Shown piece after piece: positions 18,597 through 27,467 of a stretch of DNA of 64,000 nt. The translations under genes were made by a program, and so were the position numbers. This DNA is from Planctomycetaceae bacterium. GTDB lineage: Bacteria; Planctomycetota; Planctomycetia; Planctomycetales; Planctomycetaceae. The DNA is taken from contig JAKFUF010000015.1 in the NCBI GenBank assembly GCA_021732845.1, positions 1 through 64,000 on the forward strand, written 5' to 3'. Position 1 is the first letter of the stretch. Each line of letters begins with the position of its first letter. Below the pieces are notes generated by a model that worked only from the letters and a program-made list of their open reading frames with translations, made no database searches and was not told the origin of the DNA.

Positions 18597-18641
18597 GCAT
18601 TCCATCCGCACCAGTTTTCATCTTCCACCAAGGACATTATC

Positions 18642-19526
18642 GTGCTCCTCAGCATGACCGGTTTTGGCGATGCCCGGCGTCACGAGGGAGCACAAGCCAT
18701 GGCGGTGGAAGTGCGGACGGTCAACAACCGCTACTTAAAGGTCACAACAAAACTCGCGGAAGTCTATGCAGCCTTGGAAGGCGAAATTGAAAAGGTGATT
18801 CGCGGGGCAATCGGCCGGGGTACGGTGAACGTCACGGTTCGTGTGGACCGCGTCCGGACTGAAACGGACTTCCGCATCAACACCGTGGCTGCCGACAGTT
18901 ATTGGACGCAACTGAAGACGCTCGCCGAGTCTCTGCACGCCCTCCCCCCGTCCGATCTTGGACAACTATTGCCGTTGCCGGGGATCGTCGACGAAGACTG
19001 GCGGCGTTCGGTGGACATCCAGGCCGACTGGGTCTTGATCAGCGAACTGCTGAAAGAGGCCCTGGCCAAACTGCAGGTCTTCCGGGTCGATGAGGGCCGC
19101 TCCATGGAGCGCGACCTGCGAACCAATGTGGGGTTGATTCGGGTCCAACTGGACCAGGTGATCGAGCGGGCACCATTGGTGGTCTCTGAGCAGCGGGCCA
19201 AGATGCTGGAACGGGTGCGGCAATTGCTGCACGGGACGGACAGTCAGGTGGTCGAATCAGATCTCGTTCGCGAGGTCAGCATCTTCGCCGACCGGACCGA
19301 CATCAACGAAGAGATCACGCGGCTCAAGTGCCACCTCGAACAGTTTGAGGCCTTTCTGAATGAGAAGGAATCGACGGGTCGCAAGCTCGATTTCCTCTGC
19401 CAGGAACTGTTTCGCGAAGTGAACACCATTGGCTCCAAGGCGAACAATGTGGCCATCGCCCACTGTGTGGTCGAGATGAAGTCGGCGGTGGAGAAGATCC
19501 GCGAAGTGCTGCAGAATGTGGAATAG
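18642..19526 (+). CDS. yicC: YicC/YloC family endoribonuclease
   Basis: 294-aa protein of the YicC family. The opening SMTGFGDARR and the adjoining VRTVNNRYLKVTTKL are signature blocks, as is the C-terminal GRKLDFLCQELFREVNTIGS with KANN shortly after. Members are Mn2+-dependent endoribonucleases implicated in RNA turnover and sporulation-related phenotypes. The start is GTG at 18642, four codons before the SMTGF motif. It sits directly before gmk, the arrangement seen in many bacteria. Confidence 0.93.
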   Translation: MLLSMTGFGDARRHEGAQAMAVEVRTVNNRYLKVTTKLAEVYAALEGEIEKVIRGAIGRGTVNVTVRVDRVRTETDFRINTVAADSYWTQLKTLAESLHALPPSDLGQLLPLPGIVDEDWRRSVDIQADWVLISELLKEALAKLQVFRVDEGRSMERDLRTNVGLIRVQLDQVIERAPLVVSEQRAKMLERVRQLLHGTDSQVVESDLVREVSIFADRTDINEEITRLKCHLEQFEAFLNEKESTGRKLDFLCQELFREVNTIGSKANNVAIAHCVVEMKSAVEKIREVLQNVE

Positions 19527-19592
19527 TCGATGCCGTGGAATCCGCGTCCTTGGTGGGCGAACGGGTGCGTCAAGCTGGTTTTGAGTCAACAC

Positions 19593-20192
19593 ATGGCCCG
19601 GTCGTCCGCTGTGGATGAATTTTCCGATTTGCAGTTTGTGGTCATTTCCGGCCCCAGCGGAAGCGGAAAGACCACGATTGTTGAACGCCTGCTGGACGAA
19701 TGTCCGCGGCTGGTCAAGTCCGTCTCAGCCACCACGCGCCCTCGACGCGTAGGCGAGGAGGAGGGCAAGAACTACTACTTTCTGACCCGGGAAGAATTCG
19801 AAACACGGCGGGAAAAGGGCGAATTCCTGGAGTGCGCGGAGGTGCATACCTCGGGGAATTGGTACGGGACGTTGAAATCCGAGGTACAACGAGCCAGAGC
19901 GTTGGGAGGCTGGGCTCTCCTGGAAATCGACGTGCAGGGCGCGGCTCAAGTCATCCGGACCTACCCTCAAGCGCTGTCGATCTTTATCCGTCTCGCTGCC
20001 GACGCTGATTACGAGCTGCGGCTGCGGGGCCGTGGCACAGAGTCGGAGGAGATCATTCGCCGGCGGCTCGAAAATGCCCGAAACGAATTGCAGCATGCCG
20101 ATGCCTACCGCTATCAGGTGATCAACAATCAATTGGACGAGACGGTGCGGGAGATCGCCGGACTGATTCAATCCTGGAAGCCGGCAGGATGA
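19593..20192 (+). CDS. gmk: Guanylate kinase
   Basis: 199-aa enzyme that phosphorylates GMP to GDP with ATP. The P-loop GPSGSGKTT follows the first strand, SATTRPRRVGEEEGKNYYFL is the GMP-binding region, and VQGAAQVIRTYP and RRRLENARNE complete the family pattern. The ATG at 19593 gives the usual short N-terminus; an in-frame ATG at 19530, four bases after the yicC stop, would add 21 residues. The final TGA shares the ATGA of the following Rpn-like gene, so translation is probably coupled. Confidence 0.96.
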   Translation: MARSSAVDEFSDLQFVVISGPSGSGKTTIVERLLDECPRLVKSVSATTRPRRVGEEEGKNYYFLTREEFETRREKGEFLECAEVHTSGNWYGTLKSEVQRARALGGWALLEIDVQGAAQVIRTYPQALSIFIRLAADADYELRLRGRGTESEEIIRRRLENARNELQHADAYRYQVINNQLDETVREIAGLIQSWKPAG

Positions 20193-21166
20193 CAGACTAT
20201 GACAGCCCGTGGAAAATGGTTCTGGATGGATTGTTCAGGGAATGTCTTGAACTGTTCTTTCCCGAACTGGCCGCAGCCTTGGACTGGTCGCGGCCCTATG
20301 AATCCCTGGAACAAGAACTGAGGAGCATCGCCAGCGGCGCAGAAATTGGTCTGAAGATCGTCGACAAACTGGTAAAGGCATGGCGTTTGGACGGAAGTGA
20401 AGAATGGCTCCTGGTGCATCTGGAAGTCCAAAACCAGCGAGTGCAAGATTTCTCAGAACGGATGTTTACTTCTTACTGCCGGATTCGCGATAATTACGGC
20501 GTATTTCCCGTGAGTTTGGCAGTCTTGGGAGATGCAGAAGAATACTGGCGGCCAGATCAATTTCTCCATGAGAGGTATTCCTGCAGCCTGACCTTCAAAT
20601 TCCCAATGGTCAAACTGAGTGATTTCGCGCTTCGACGAGAGGAGTTGGAGACATCGCCGAATCCTTTCGCCAGAGTCGTTCTTGCTCATCTCGCCACACA
20701 ACAAACACGCGGCGATCCAACACATCGCTATGTGGAGAAAGTCAGTCTTGTGAAAAACCTGCTCATGGCAGGGTGGTCAAAAACTGAACTGGAGTACGTG
20801 CTGCGTTTCATAGACTGGCTGATGCAATTACCCTCCGAAATGGAGAAGAGCTGCCGTCTGGAAATTACCGAGTTTGAAAGAGGTGCGCCAGTGCCATTCA
20901 TCACTTCATTTGAACGCATCGCCCGTCAGGAAGGACGAGAAGAGGGACGACTCGAAGGGATTGAAAAAGGGATTGAACAAGGGACTGAAAAAAGTCGCAA
21001 TGTATTGCGGTCCAGCATTCGACACATCTGGGTTCAGCGGTTCCCATCAGCTGCGCCTGAGATGTTCGCAAGGCTGGACGCGGTGACGGATGTCGACAAA
21101 CTAGAACAGTTGATCGGGTTGTCTCTGGATGGCTCGCTGCGGGACATCGAAAAGCATCTTTCGTGA
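20189..21166 (+). CDS. Rpn/PD-(D/E)XK transposase-like protein
   Basis: 325-aa protein of the recombination-promoting nuclease/putative-transposase type (PDDEXK_2-like). The N-terminal DSPWKMVLDGLFRECLELFFP is the usual opening. The catalytic core is LLVHLEVQNQR, read as the E-x-Q variant of the EXK motif, and the C-terminal helix EGREEGRLEGIEKGIEQG shows the repetitive REEG-type helix seen in this family. It overlaps gmk by four bases and splits the otherwise common gmk-rpoZ linkage. Third-position GC is lower than in its neighbours, consistent with later arrival. No partner genes or terminal repeats are evident. Confidence 0.8.
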   Translation: MTDYDSPWKMVLDGLFRECLELFFPELAAALDWSRPYESLEQELRSIASGAEIGLKIVDKLVKAWRLDGSEEWLLVHLEVQNQRVQDFSERMFTSYCRIRDNYGVFPVSLAVLGDAEEYWRPDQFLHERYSCSLTFKFPMVKLSDFALRREELETSPNPFARVVLAHLATQQTRGDPTHRYVEKVSLVKNLLMAGWSKTELEYVLRFIDWLMQLPSEMEKSCRLEITEFERGAPVPFITSFERIARQEGREEGRLEGIEKGIEQGTEKSRNVLRSSIRHIWVQRFPSAAPEMFARLDAVTDVDKLEQLIGLSLDGSLRDIEKHLS

Positions 21167-21235
21167 AGAAATTCGCCATCAAGGCGGTGCGCAGCGCCGC
21201 CAGAAAACTCCATTCTGCGCGGGAGCCTGAACCCA

Positions 21236-21502
21236 ATGCTTGAAGATTTGAAAGAAGAGAAGATCGTCAACAAGGTCGGTGGCCGGTTTAAACTGTCGAC
21301 GCTGATTCAAAAGCGTCTCGTGCAGCTCAACCGTGGCTCGCGCCCGCTGATCGAGATGAACACCAAGAATCCGATGGAAATCGTGATCCACGAGATCATG
21401 GAAGACAAGATCTATCTCGATACGACCGGCCGCGTGGCGGTTGCCGTCGAAAACCCGGACGAACCCGCGAAGGATGCCGGTCCTTCGCTCGAAGATCTCT
21501 GA
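21236..21502 (+). CDS. rpoZ: DNA-directed RNA polymerase omega subunit
   Basis: 88-aa Rpo[21 protein letters not shown] is the omega signature region that packs on the beta' subunit, with the [14 protein letters not shown] block that follows in planctomycete homologues. The product stabilises the beta' subunit during assembly of RNA polymerase. Start ATG 21236 is preceded by GGGAG at a workable distance. The gene ends at a bidirectional terminator shared with the convergent polX. Confidence 0.88.
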   Translation: MLEDLKEEKIVNKVGGRFKLSTLIQKRLVQLNRGSRPLIEMNTKNPMEIVIHEIMEDKIYLDTTGRVAVAVENPDEPAKDAGPSLEDL

Positions 21503-21546
21503 GAGCACGCGGGTGGCCTCAAATGGCCGTCCCGCGAAGTTTCCCA

Positions 21547-21582
21547 AAAGCCCGGCATCGCGCCTTTGCCGTGCCGGGCTTT
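21547..21582. terminator. Bidirectional terminator between rpoZ and polX
   Basis: AAAGCCCGGCA (21547-21557) pairs perfectly with TGCCGGGCTTT (21572-21582). The A/T runs on both sides suit termination of both convergent genes. Confidence 0.75.
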
Positions 21583-21589
21583 CGCCGGG

Positions 21590-23317
21590 TCAGCGGTTGC
21601 TTCGCAGTAATGACTTAAATGTTGTCCATTCCTGCGCGTTGGCGACATGTCTGGCCTCCAAGCCAGCACGGCGGGCCTGAAAGACGCCGAACTGCATCAC
21701 ATCGAAGCCCGTGGTGGCATGGGCATCGGTGCTGATCACAATCGGAATTCCCAAATCCCGCGCGGCGGCCGCACCCAGGTCGTCGATGTCGAGGCGGCTG
21801 GGGTGGGCATTGATTTCGATCATCACGCCGTGATCGGCGGCGGCCTTCAGCACCTCCTTGAGATCCATCGCGGCGGGAGCGCGCGGCCGCTTGCCCAGGT
21901 AGCGCCCGGTCAGGTGGCCCAATACCGACACATGCGGATTCCTGATGGCGGTCATGAGCCGCGCCATGATCTGGTCCTTGGGCTGCTTGAGTCCGTAGTG
22001 CAGAACGGCGATGACCCAGTCGGCCTCGGCCAGGACATCGTCCGGGAGGTCCATCGTGGCATCTTCCAGAATATCGCACTCGATCCCACGCAAAACCTGA
22101 ATGTCGGTGTACTCGGCGCGGATGACCTCGATCTCTTTCCAGTGTGCCCGCAGGCGGTCCGCATCCAGGCCATTCGCCATCGACACCCGTTTTGAGTGGT
22201 CGGTGATCGCGATGTATTTGAGCCCCCGCTGCCGCGCGGCGTCAATCATTTCCCGAATGCTGGCGGTGCCGTCGGTGGCGGTGGTGTGCATGTGCAGGTC
22301 GCCCTGCATGTCCGCCAGTTCCAGCAGCTTTGGCAGCGTACCCTTCTCCGCCCGCTGAATCTCGCCGCGATCCTCTCTTAATTCCGGCGGAATATAGGGC
22401 AGGCCGATGGCTTGATAAACCTCTTCTTCGGTGCGCCCGGCAATTGAAGTCTCTCCCCGAAAGACTCCGTATTCATTGATTTTAAGGCCCATTTCCGCCG
22501 CCCGGCGGCGGGTCATGATGTTGTGCTCTTTGGATCCCGTGAAATACTGCAGAGCCGCGCCATACGACTCCGCCGGAACCACGCGCAGGTCCATTTCCAT
22601 GCCTCCGCGCAGCCGCACGCGCTGTTTGGTCTCGCCGCGGGCAAGCACCTTTTCCACCAACGGATGCGTTCCCAGGCAATCCATGGCCGCCGTGGAATCA
22701 TCGGCGGTCACCAGCACATCGAGGTCGCCAATCGTCTCCTTGCGGCGGCGCACGCTTCCGGCGGCCGAAACCTGATGCACGCCTGGCACCAGTTGGAGGG
22801 CGTCGACAATCGAGTCTGACAGGAACTTGGCTTCGGCGAGATCGTGCCGCATGCCGGACTCGGCGACGTGGGCCAGGCCCTCCAGGATTTTTTTTGCCGT
22901 CTTTTCGCCGAATCCTTTGAGCCCCGCCACCTGGCCCGACTCACACGCCGCCTTCAGCATGTCCAGATCGAGAATCCCCAGTTCCTTCCACAATGCCGCC
23001 GTCTTCTTCGGCCCCATGCCGTCAATCCGCAGCATGTCAGCCACGCCGGCAGGAACCTCCAGCCGCAATTCCGTCAGTTGCGGCAGTTCAGAGGTCTCGA
23101 GAATGGTTTTGATCTTCGCGGCCAGATCCTTGCCGATCCCAGAGATCTCTTCCAATTGGCGCGGATTGGCGGCAAACAGGTCTGCCATCTGCTCGGGATG
23201 ATCGCCGATCGTTCGGGCAGCCATCCGGTAGGCACGGACGCGAAACGAGTTCGCGCCTTGAATCTCCAGCAGATCGCCCACCTCCTCGAAGATGCGCGAG
23301 ATTTCGGTGTTGTTCAT
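21590..23317 (-). CDS. polX: DNA polymerase/3'-5' exonuclease PolX
   Basis: 575-aa family X DNA polymerase with a C-terminal PHP domain, a gap-filling repair enzyme. The N-terminal helix-hairpin-helix region ([25 protein letters not shown]) precedes the nucleotidyltransferase metal site GDLDVLVT. The PHP half starts with [11 protein letters not shown], followed by [10 protein letters not shown] and ending with an ISTDAHAT block; this supplies the Mn2+-dependent 3'-5' exonuclease. The length is standard for bacterial PolX. A gap of 140 bases separates it from the cyclase gene upstream, so cotranscription is possible. Confidence 0.96.
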   Translation of the reverse strand: MNNTEISRIFEEVGDLLEIQGANSFRVRAYRMAARTIGDHPEQMADLFAANPRQLEEISGIGKDLAAKIKTILETSELPQLTELRLEVPAGVADMLRIDGMGPKKTAALWKELGILDLDMLKAACESGQVAGLKGFGEKTAKKILEGLAHVAESGMRHDLAEAKFLSDSIVDALQLVPGVHQVSAAGSVRRRKETIGDLDVLVTADDSTAAMDCLGTHPLVEKVLARGETKQRVRLRGGMEMDLRVVPAESYGAALQYFTGSKEHNIMTRRRAAEMGLKINEYGVFRGETSIAGRTEEEVYQAIGLPYIPPELREDRGEIQRAEKGTLPKLLELADMQGDLHMHTTATDGTASIREMIDAARQRGLKYIAITDHSKRVSMANGLDADRLRAHWKEIEVIRAEYTDIQVLRGIECDILEDATMDLPDDVLAEADWVIAVLHYGLKQPKDQIMARLMTAIRNPHVSVLGHLTGRYLGKRPRAPAAMDLKEVLKAAADHGVMIEINAHPSRLDIDDLGAAAARDLGIPIVISTDAHATTGFDVMQFGVFQARRAGLEARHVANAQEWTTFKSLLRSNR

Positions 23318-23457
23318 GGCAGCGGAACACTGTCTGTGATGAGGGGCCTGCCCGTTGGTTACCTATATCACTTTGCGTGGCTCCAGGACACGTATGGAGA
23401 AGCCATTCGCAGTCGCTCGCTCCGGCTCCACTGGCGGTGTCCTGGAATCACGCAACG

Positions 23458-24690
23458 CTATTTCGGGCTAAGTTTCCAGGCCTTGATCCGGCCAATGTTT
23501 TTGGCTTCAACCGGTTCCTGCTCCTGGAAACAGGACTTGTCAGCTTCGTCGAGCGCCTGGTGAAAAGAGTTGCTGACGACAATTTCGCTCGGCCCTGCCA
23601 GACCCATCAGGCGGGCGGCGACATTGATGCAGTCGCCCACCGCACCGACATGCGTCCGGCTGAAGGGACGGAGTGACACGATCTGCAGGTCCCCCATGGC
23701 GAGGCCCACATGCACGCCGCCGGAGGCCTGCACGCGGTCAATCTGCCGCTGCCAGTGATGCGAGACGGAATTGCCAATGCTCACAAGCGCCCGGGCTGTG
23801 TCCAGTGCCGCCTGGGGAAACCCGGGAGAACGCTCGGGGATGCCGAACAGGCCGATGACCTCGTCGCCGACGAACTGGTACAGCATCCCGCCATTGTGCA
23901 GGATTTGATAGCGGGCCTTGGAGTAGAAGGAAGTCAAACTTTCACGCACGACTTCGCTGTCGGGAGTATCGCGGACGTAGCTGGAAAACGAGCAGAGGTC
24001 TGCGAGAACGACCGCCACTCCGCGGTATTGCCCCGGCGGGAGAATGTCGCGCGGGTTGGGGCGACCGCCGTTCCGTAGCGCCTGAATCTTCCAAAATCCA
24101 AAATGCCAAAGCAGTTCGGCCTTCAGCGGATCGTGGTCGTACTCAGCCAGTGACTTGCCGCCGAACGCATGGAAGCCATGCGTTCGGTCGATCGATTGTC
24201 TCACGTCGAGCAGATTGTCCGCGGTGATGGCGGGAATGTTGACGTGAAATTTCTCATTCAGCAGCTTGAGCAGGCGAGATTCATCCCACACCTCAAGTCT
24301 CAGGGAGGGATGCACGCAGTCGGCGAGTTCGATTTCCAGTTGTGGCCAGTCCGAATAATGTCGCGTGTCCACGACCAGCACCACTCGCTGGGTGCCCGCC
24401 AGGCGCGGACCAGGCTCCAGGAATTTTCGCCGCAGACTCTGGAGCAGTTGGACCCTGTCATATCCCAGTTTGACTTCGATGACATAGGCCGGCAATCCGG
24501 CGGGAGCGACACGGATGTCGGCAAACGCATCTGGTCGTTCCAGAGGATATTCACGGTCGATTCGGACCTCCTCTGGACTGATGCCATCGGTGAGGGCGTG
24601 CTCAAACCGGCAAAGTTCGGTGCAGACCTCCTCCACCAGCAGCCGCAATTGGGGGAGGTAGGTCCGGTCTTCGCTGAAATCGCCCACCAT
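23458..24690 (-). CDS. Nuclease-like domain fused to class III adenylate/guanylate cyclase
   Basis: 410-aa soluble protein with an unusual architecture. Residues about 1-150 resemble a PD-(D/E)XK nuclease fold: an acidic residue in DAFADIRV followed 13 residues on by the EVK motif in AYVIEVKLGYDR, then VVLVVDTRH. Residues about 225-405 are a class III cyclase domain: metal Asp in VVLADLCSFSSY, second Asp in QFVGDEVIGLFG, and transition-state residues in GDCINVAARL. Most cyclases of this kind carry HAMP, CHASE or receiver domains rather than a nuclease-like one. Start ATG 24690 gives MVGDFSEDRTY. Product nucleotide and target unknown; the nuclease assignment is inference. Confidence 0.75.
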   Translation of the reverse strand: MVGDFSEDRTYLPQLRLLVEEVCTELCRFEHALTDGISPEEVRIDREYPLERPDAFADIRVAPAGLPAYVIEVKLGYDRVQLLQSLRRKFLEPGPRLAGTQRVVLVVDTRHYSDWPQLEIELADCVHPSLRLEVWDESRLLKLLNEKFHVNIPAITADNLLDVRQSIDRTHGFHAFGGKSLAEYDHDPLKAELLWHFGFWKIQALRNGGRPNPRDILPPGQYRGVAVVLADLCSFSSYVRDTPDSEVVRESLTSFYSKARYQILHNGGMLYQFVGDEVIGLFGIPERSPGFPQAALDTARALVSIGNSVSHHWQRQIDRVQASGGVHVGLAMGDLQIVSLRPFSRTHVGAVGDCINVAARLMGLAGPSEIVVSNSFHQALDEADKSCFQEQEPVEAKNIGRIKAWKLSPK

Positions 24691-24820
24691 CGAAAGCCCC
24701 GCTGAATTGTCTGAGCACCCCCTCACGCGCAAGGTACAACCCATGCATTGTGACTACAAGTCTGAATCGACAGCGACCGCCCCAATGTTAAAAACGGTTA
24801 TGGTGACAATGGGTTGGGCC

Positions 24821-24860
24821 AAAAACACACCCCGTGTGGCAGAGTTTGCCACACGGGGTG
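24821..24860 (-). terminator. Intrinsic terminator of the matrixin gene
   Basis: A perfect 14-bp stem (24828-24841 with 24847-24860, loop of 5) is followed on the minus strand by TTTTT at 24821-24825, 27 bases after the matrixin stop. Confidence 0.85.
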
Positions 24861-24886
24861 CAAGTTTTGGTACCGTCCTCGAGAAT

Positions 24887-26437
24887 TCACTCCATCCGGT
24901 AGAGCACATCCAAGGCAAAGGATGCGAGCAGCCTGTCGGTGGATGCGATCGACTGCCGTTGCAGATCGACGAGACTGGGCGTGGCTTCGCTCTCGGCCCC
25001 CGAATCCAGCTTCCTAGTCTCCAAACGCTCTGTTCGTGCCGCAACGTTCGTTGCGGAAGCAGTGATTGCGCTTGCTCGCAAAGTGGGAACGGCAATTCGG
25101 GTCGTGGGAGATGCGATGCTGGAAGCCCTGGTCGCCGAACCTTCAGTGCCCACGGAGGCCCTTCCGGCGTTGACGAATATCGGCGATTCGGCGTGTTCCG
25201 ACCCATGATCATGGTCGTGATCGTGGTCGTGATCATCCTCGAATCCAAACTCATGACCACGCCCCATCTGGATCAGCATTCCACCGCCGACCTGCAGGGG
25301 ATTCCCGTTCAGCAGCATGGTATTTGGCAGCGTGACGGTGGGGTCGGCTCCGGTCCCCATGTTGACCACCAAGGCATACTGCCCGGTGCCGAAAGCGGTC
25401 GTGTTGGCACCCTGGGCTTTGATGTAATAGGTCTGGCCCGCGGACAACCCCGAGATCTGCAGGTTGAGCGTCGCACCATAGCCTGTTGAACTGGCGGTGC
25501 CCAGCACGGTGGTTTGGTTGCTGGCGTAAACGGTAAACTTCGGTGCCAGCAGGCTCAGCCCACTTGACTGCATTGACACACTGAGAGTCGACCCGACTCC
25601 CGTTGGGGCGGTGAACTTGAAGTAGTCGACATCCGTCGTGGTGGTGATGTCGAGCGCATCGATCACACCATCAAGCTGGGTGGAGCTGAAATTCGAGGTG
25701 AGGTCCGTTGCCGTGCCGAAAGTGTTGTTGCTTTCGTAGACGTCGCTCGACCGGGCAGCGTCGGCACTGTAAATGTTGCGGATGCCGTTGGTGTCATCCG
25801 TGGAAAGGGCCGTTTTGACTCCGTTGTAATAGCCCCACATCACAGATGTGGCACCACTGGTGGTGTGGTCGAGACCGAGGGCATGTCCGAATTCGTGAGC
25901 CGCCACGGAGAACAGATCTGTTCCCTGTCCCACGCGGAACTGGACACTGGTGTTGAACATGATGTCGCCGGCCACCGAGAAGTTGTTGACCGGGGGCGGC
26001 AGGAAGGCTGTGGCGAGGCTGGAATTGCCGAAGTTGTATCCGCTGATGCGGATGTCAGCCATCGCGGGATCACCCTGCTGGTAGTCGCCGCTGCCGAAGT
26101 CGCCACCATTGTCGCTGATCAGGACAAAGTTGATGTTGGACTTTTGTGCCCAAGATTGGGCCGCCTTGAGAATCTGCGCCTGCCACTGGCTGCCAATATA
26201 GACGCTGTTATTGAAGACCGCGTTGATATCGTTGTAAACTCCGCCCAGATTTGCCCCATCCGGGACAAATCCAATCGTGATCACCTGGGGACTCGGCCAG
26301 GCATTTCCCGTGTTGGCGTACAGCACGAGCCTGGGTTCCAACGTCTCAATGGCAGCAACCGTCGCGCGGCTGGCGCGCCGGGCAGGTCGTTTGGGGAACA
26401 AGTGACCCTTCAGTCGCTTCCAGACGATGCCAGTCAT
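24887..26437 (-). CDS. Exported matrixin-type zinc metalloprotease
   Basis: 516-aa protein. The zinc site HEFGHALGLDH is the matrixin/metzincin signature HExxHxxGxxH with the following Asp-His, in a domain of about residues 50-225. The N-terminus is basic and then reads IETLEPRLVL, the LEPR motif frequent at the start of large secreted planctomycete proteins. A pre-peptidase C-terminal-type beta domain (about 235-370) follows, then a His/Asp run DDHDHDHDHDHG that may bind metal, and a low-complexity Ser/Ala/Thr tail. ATG 26437 was chosen over the longer frame because the basic leader begins there. Substrate unknown. Confidence 0.85.
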   Translation of the reverse strand: MTGIVWKRLKGHLFPKRPARRASRATVAAIETLEPRLVLYANTGNAWPSPQVITIGFVPDGANLGGVYNDINAVFNNSVYIGSQWQAQILKAAQSWAQKSNINFVLISDNGGDFGSGDYQQGDPAMADIRISGYNFGNSSLATAFLPPPVNNFSVAGDIMFNTSVQFRVGQGTDLFSVAAHEFGHALGLDHTTSGATSVMWGYYNGVKTALSTDDTNGIRNIYSADAARSSDVYESNNTFGTATDLTSNFSSTQLDGVIDALDITTTTDVDYFKFTAPTGVGSTLSVSMQSSGLSLLAPKFTVYASNQTTVLGTASSTGYGATLNLQISGLSAGQTYYIKAQGANTTAFGTGQYALVVNMGTGADPTVTLPNTMLLNGNPLQVGGGMLIQMGRGHEFGFEDDHDHDHDHDHGSEHAESPIFVNAGRASVGTEGSATRASSIASPTTRIAVPTLRASAITASATNVAARTERLETRKLDSGAESEATPSLVDLQRQSIASTDRLLASFALDVLYRME

Positions 26438-26944
26438 GGGGGGTGCCCTCAATGAAGTTTGCCCGAGATTTGGTGCGCCACGTTCCAGATTTGGCGTGGT
26501 TTTTTTTGACACGGCTGTTTTGTGGTGTAAGCTTTGGTTGTTCGGGATCTCCGCGATCCCTATCCGACTGATCGACTTCAATGGTGGTTTGGTTGCCTGA
26601 AGGCCCATCACCTTCAATGAGCATTCTTGGTTTCAATGAAACTGCTGGTAGGAGGGGGTGCGATTCAATCCCCTGAGGGTGAGCGAATCGCTCTGCAAGA
26701 TCCAACCAGCACATTTCCTTGGACGCATTTTGCCATCAGATCATAAAATCATCCAATTGAATCTGAAATTCTAGAAGATTTTCGCACCTCAGACTTGAAT
26801 TCGGGTAAACACCTGCATTGTGGGCCCCGGTCAACGCCGAAATTGCATGCCTAAACGTGAAATCTTCACACGTTGAGCTGCCAAACGAGTTGCCTCGGTG
26901 TGTCCGCGAACGCTGTCGGTGCCGCCCTCCGGGTGAATCACGGG
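26438..26944. other. Intergenic region upstream of the matrixin gene
   Basis: 507 bases, AT-richer than the flanks, with no gene recognised. It presumably carries the matrixin promoter. Its right end, from about 26925, enters a fragment of the interspersed repeat. Confidence 0.4.
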
Positions 26945-27010
26945 TCACGGTGCTTGTCCGCGCCGGATCACGATCACGTCCTTTCGCCGAGCAAAAGGCG
27001 ACTTTGCGCA
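26930..27010 (+). repeat. Fragment of the interspersed repeat
   Basis: The stretch around 26945-27005 (GCTTGTCCGCGCCGGATCAC and CCTTTCGCCGAGCAAAAGGC) matches the part of the left-end repeat near 620-670. Only this module is present; the CGAGTCAC palindrome is missing. Confidence 0.6.
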
Positions 27011-27442
27011 ATCTGTTGATCGCCGCGTTGGGGTTGGCTCTGCCTCGCTGGTTTCGGTTGGCGCCGCGCAGACGACCGTGATTTGTTCCACCCCCTCACA
27101 GATGGTTGACACCGTCACCCCTCTGGCCGAACCATCATCACGGTCCTCCGCTGACAGTGCCTCGGACGAACTCTTCCCCATCCGCGCCCCCATGGCGGCC
27201 GCGAGAGCGCTCCGCAGCTCTTCGTGAGACGGCTCCCCGGCCTCGTCAAACTCGTCAACGCCCTCCAGCTCCACAATCCGCCCGGTGACGGTTGGCGCCG
27301 CGGCGATCTGCTCCGCGCACAGGTCGTGCAGCCGGCCCCGGCGGCATTTGGCGTAAGGTCTCTCCAGGTCCAGGTGGCTCAAACAGTACATCACCACCCA
27401 CGGCTCGCCATCGTGGACCGCGTGAACGAGCCGCAGGGTCAT
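26945..27442 (-). CDS. Hypothetical protein with repeat-derived C-terminus
   Basis: 165-aa protein of unknown function, acidic in its second half. The first 100 residues look like a genuine folded protein (MTLRLVHAVHDGEPWVVMYC, then a Glu/Asp/Ser-rich region). The last 20 residues, KSPFARRKDVIVIRRGQAP, are encoded by a fragment of the interspersed repeat and resemble translations of the repeat at the left end, so the original 3' end has probably been replaced. It lies just downstream of the MFS gene on the same strand; a GTG at 27493 would make them overlap. Confidence 0.5.
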   Translation of the reverse strand: MTLRLVHAVHDGEPWVVMYCLSHLDLERPYAKCRRGRLHDLCAEQIAAAPTVTGRIVELEGVDEFDEAGEPSHEELRSALAAAMGARMGKSSSEALSAEDRDDGSARGVTVSTICEGVEQITVVCAAPTETSEAEPTPTRRSTDCAKSPFARRKDVIVIRRGQAP

Positions 27443-27467
27443 GGCGTGCGCCAGATCCTCCCGTGGC

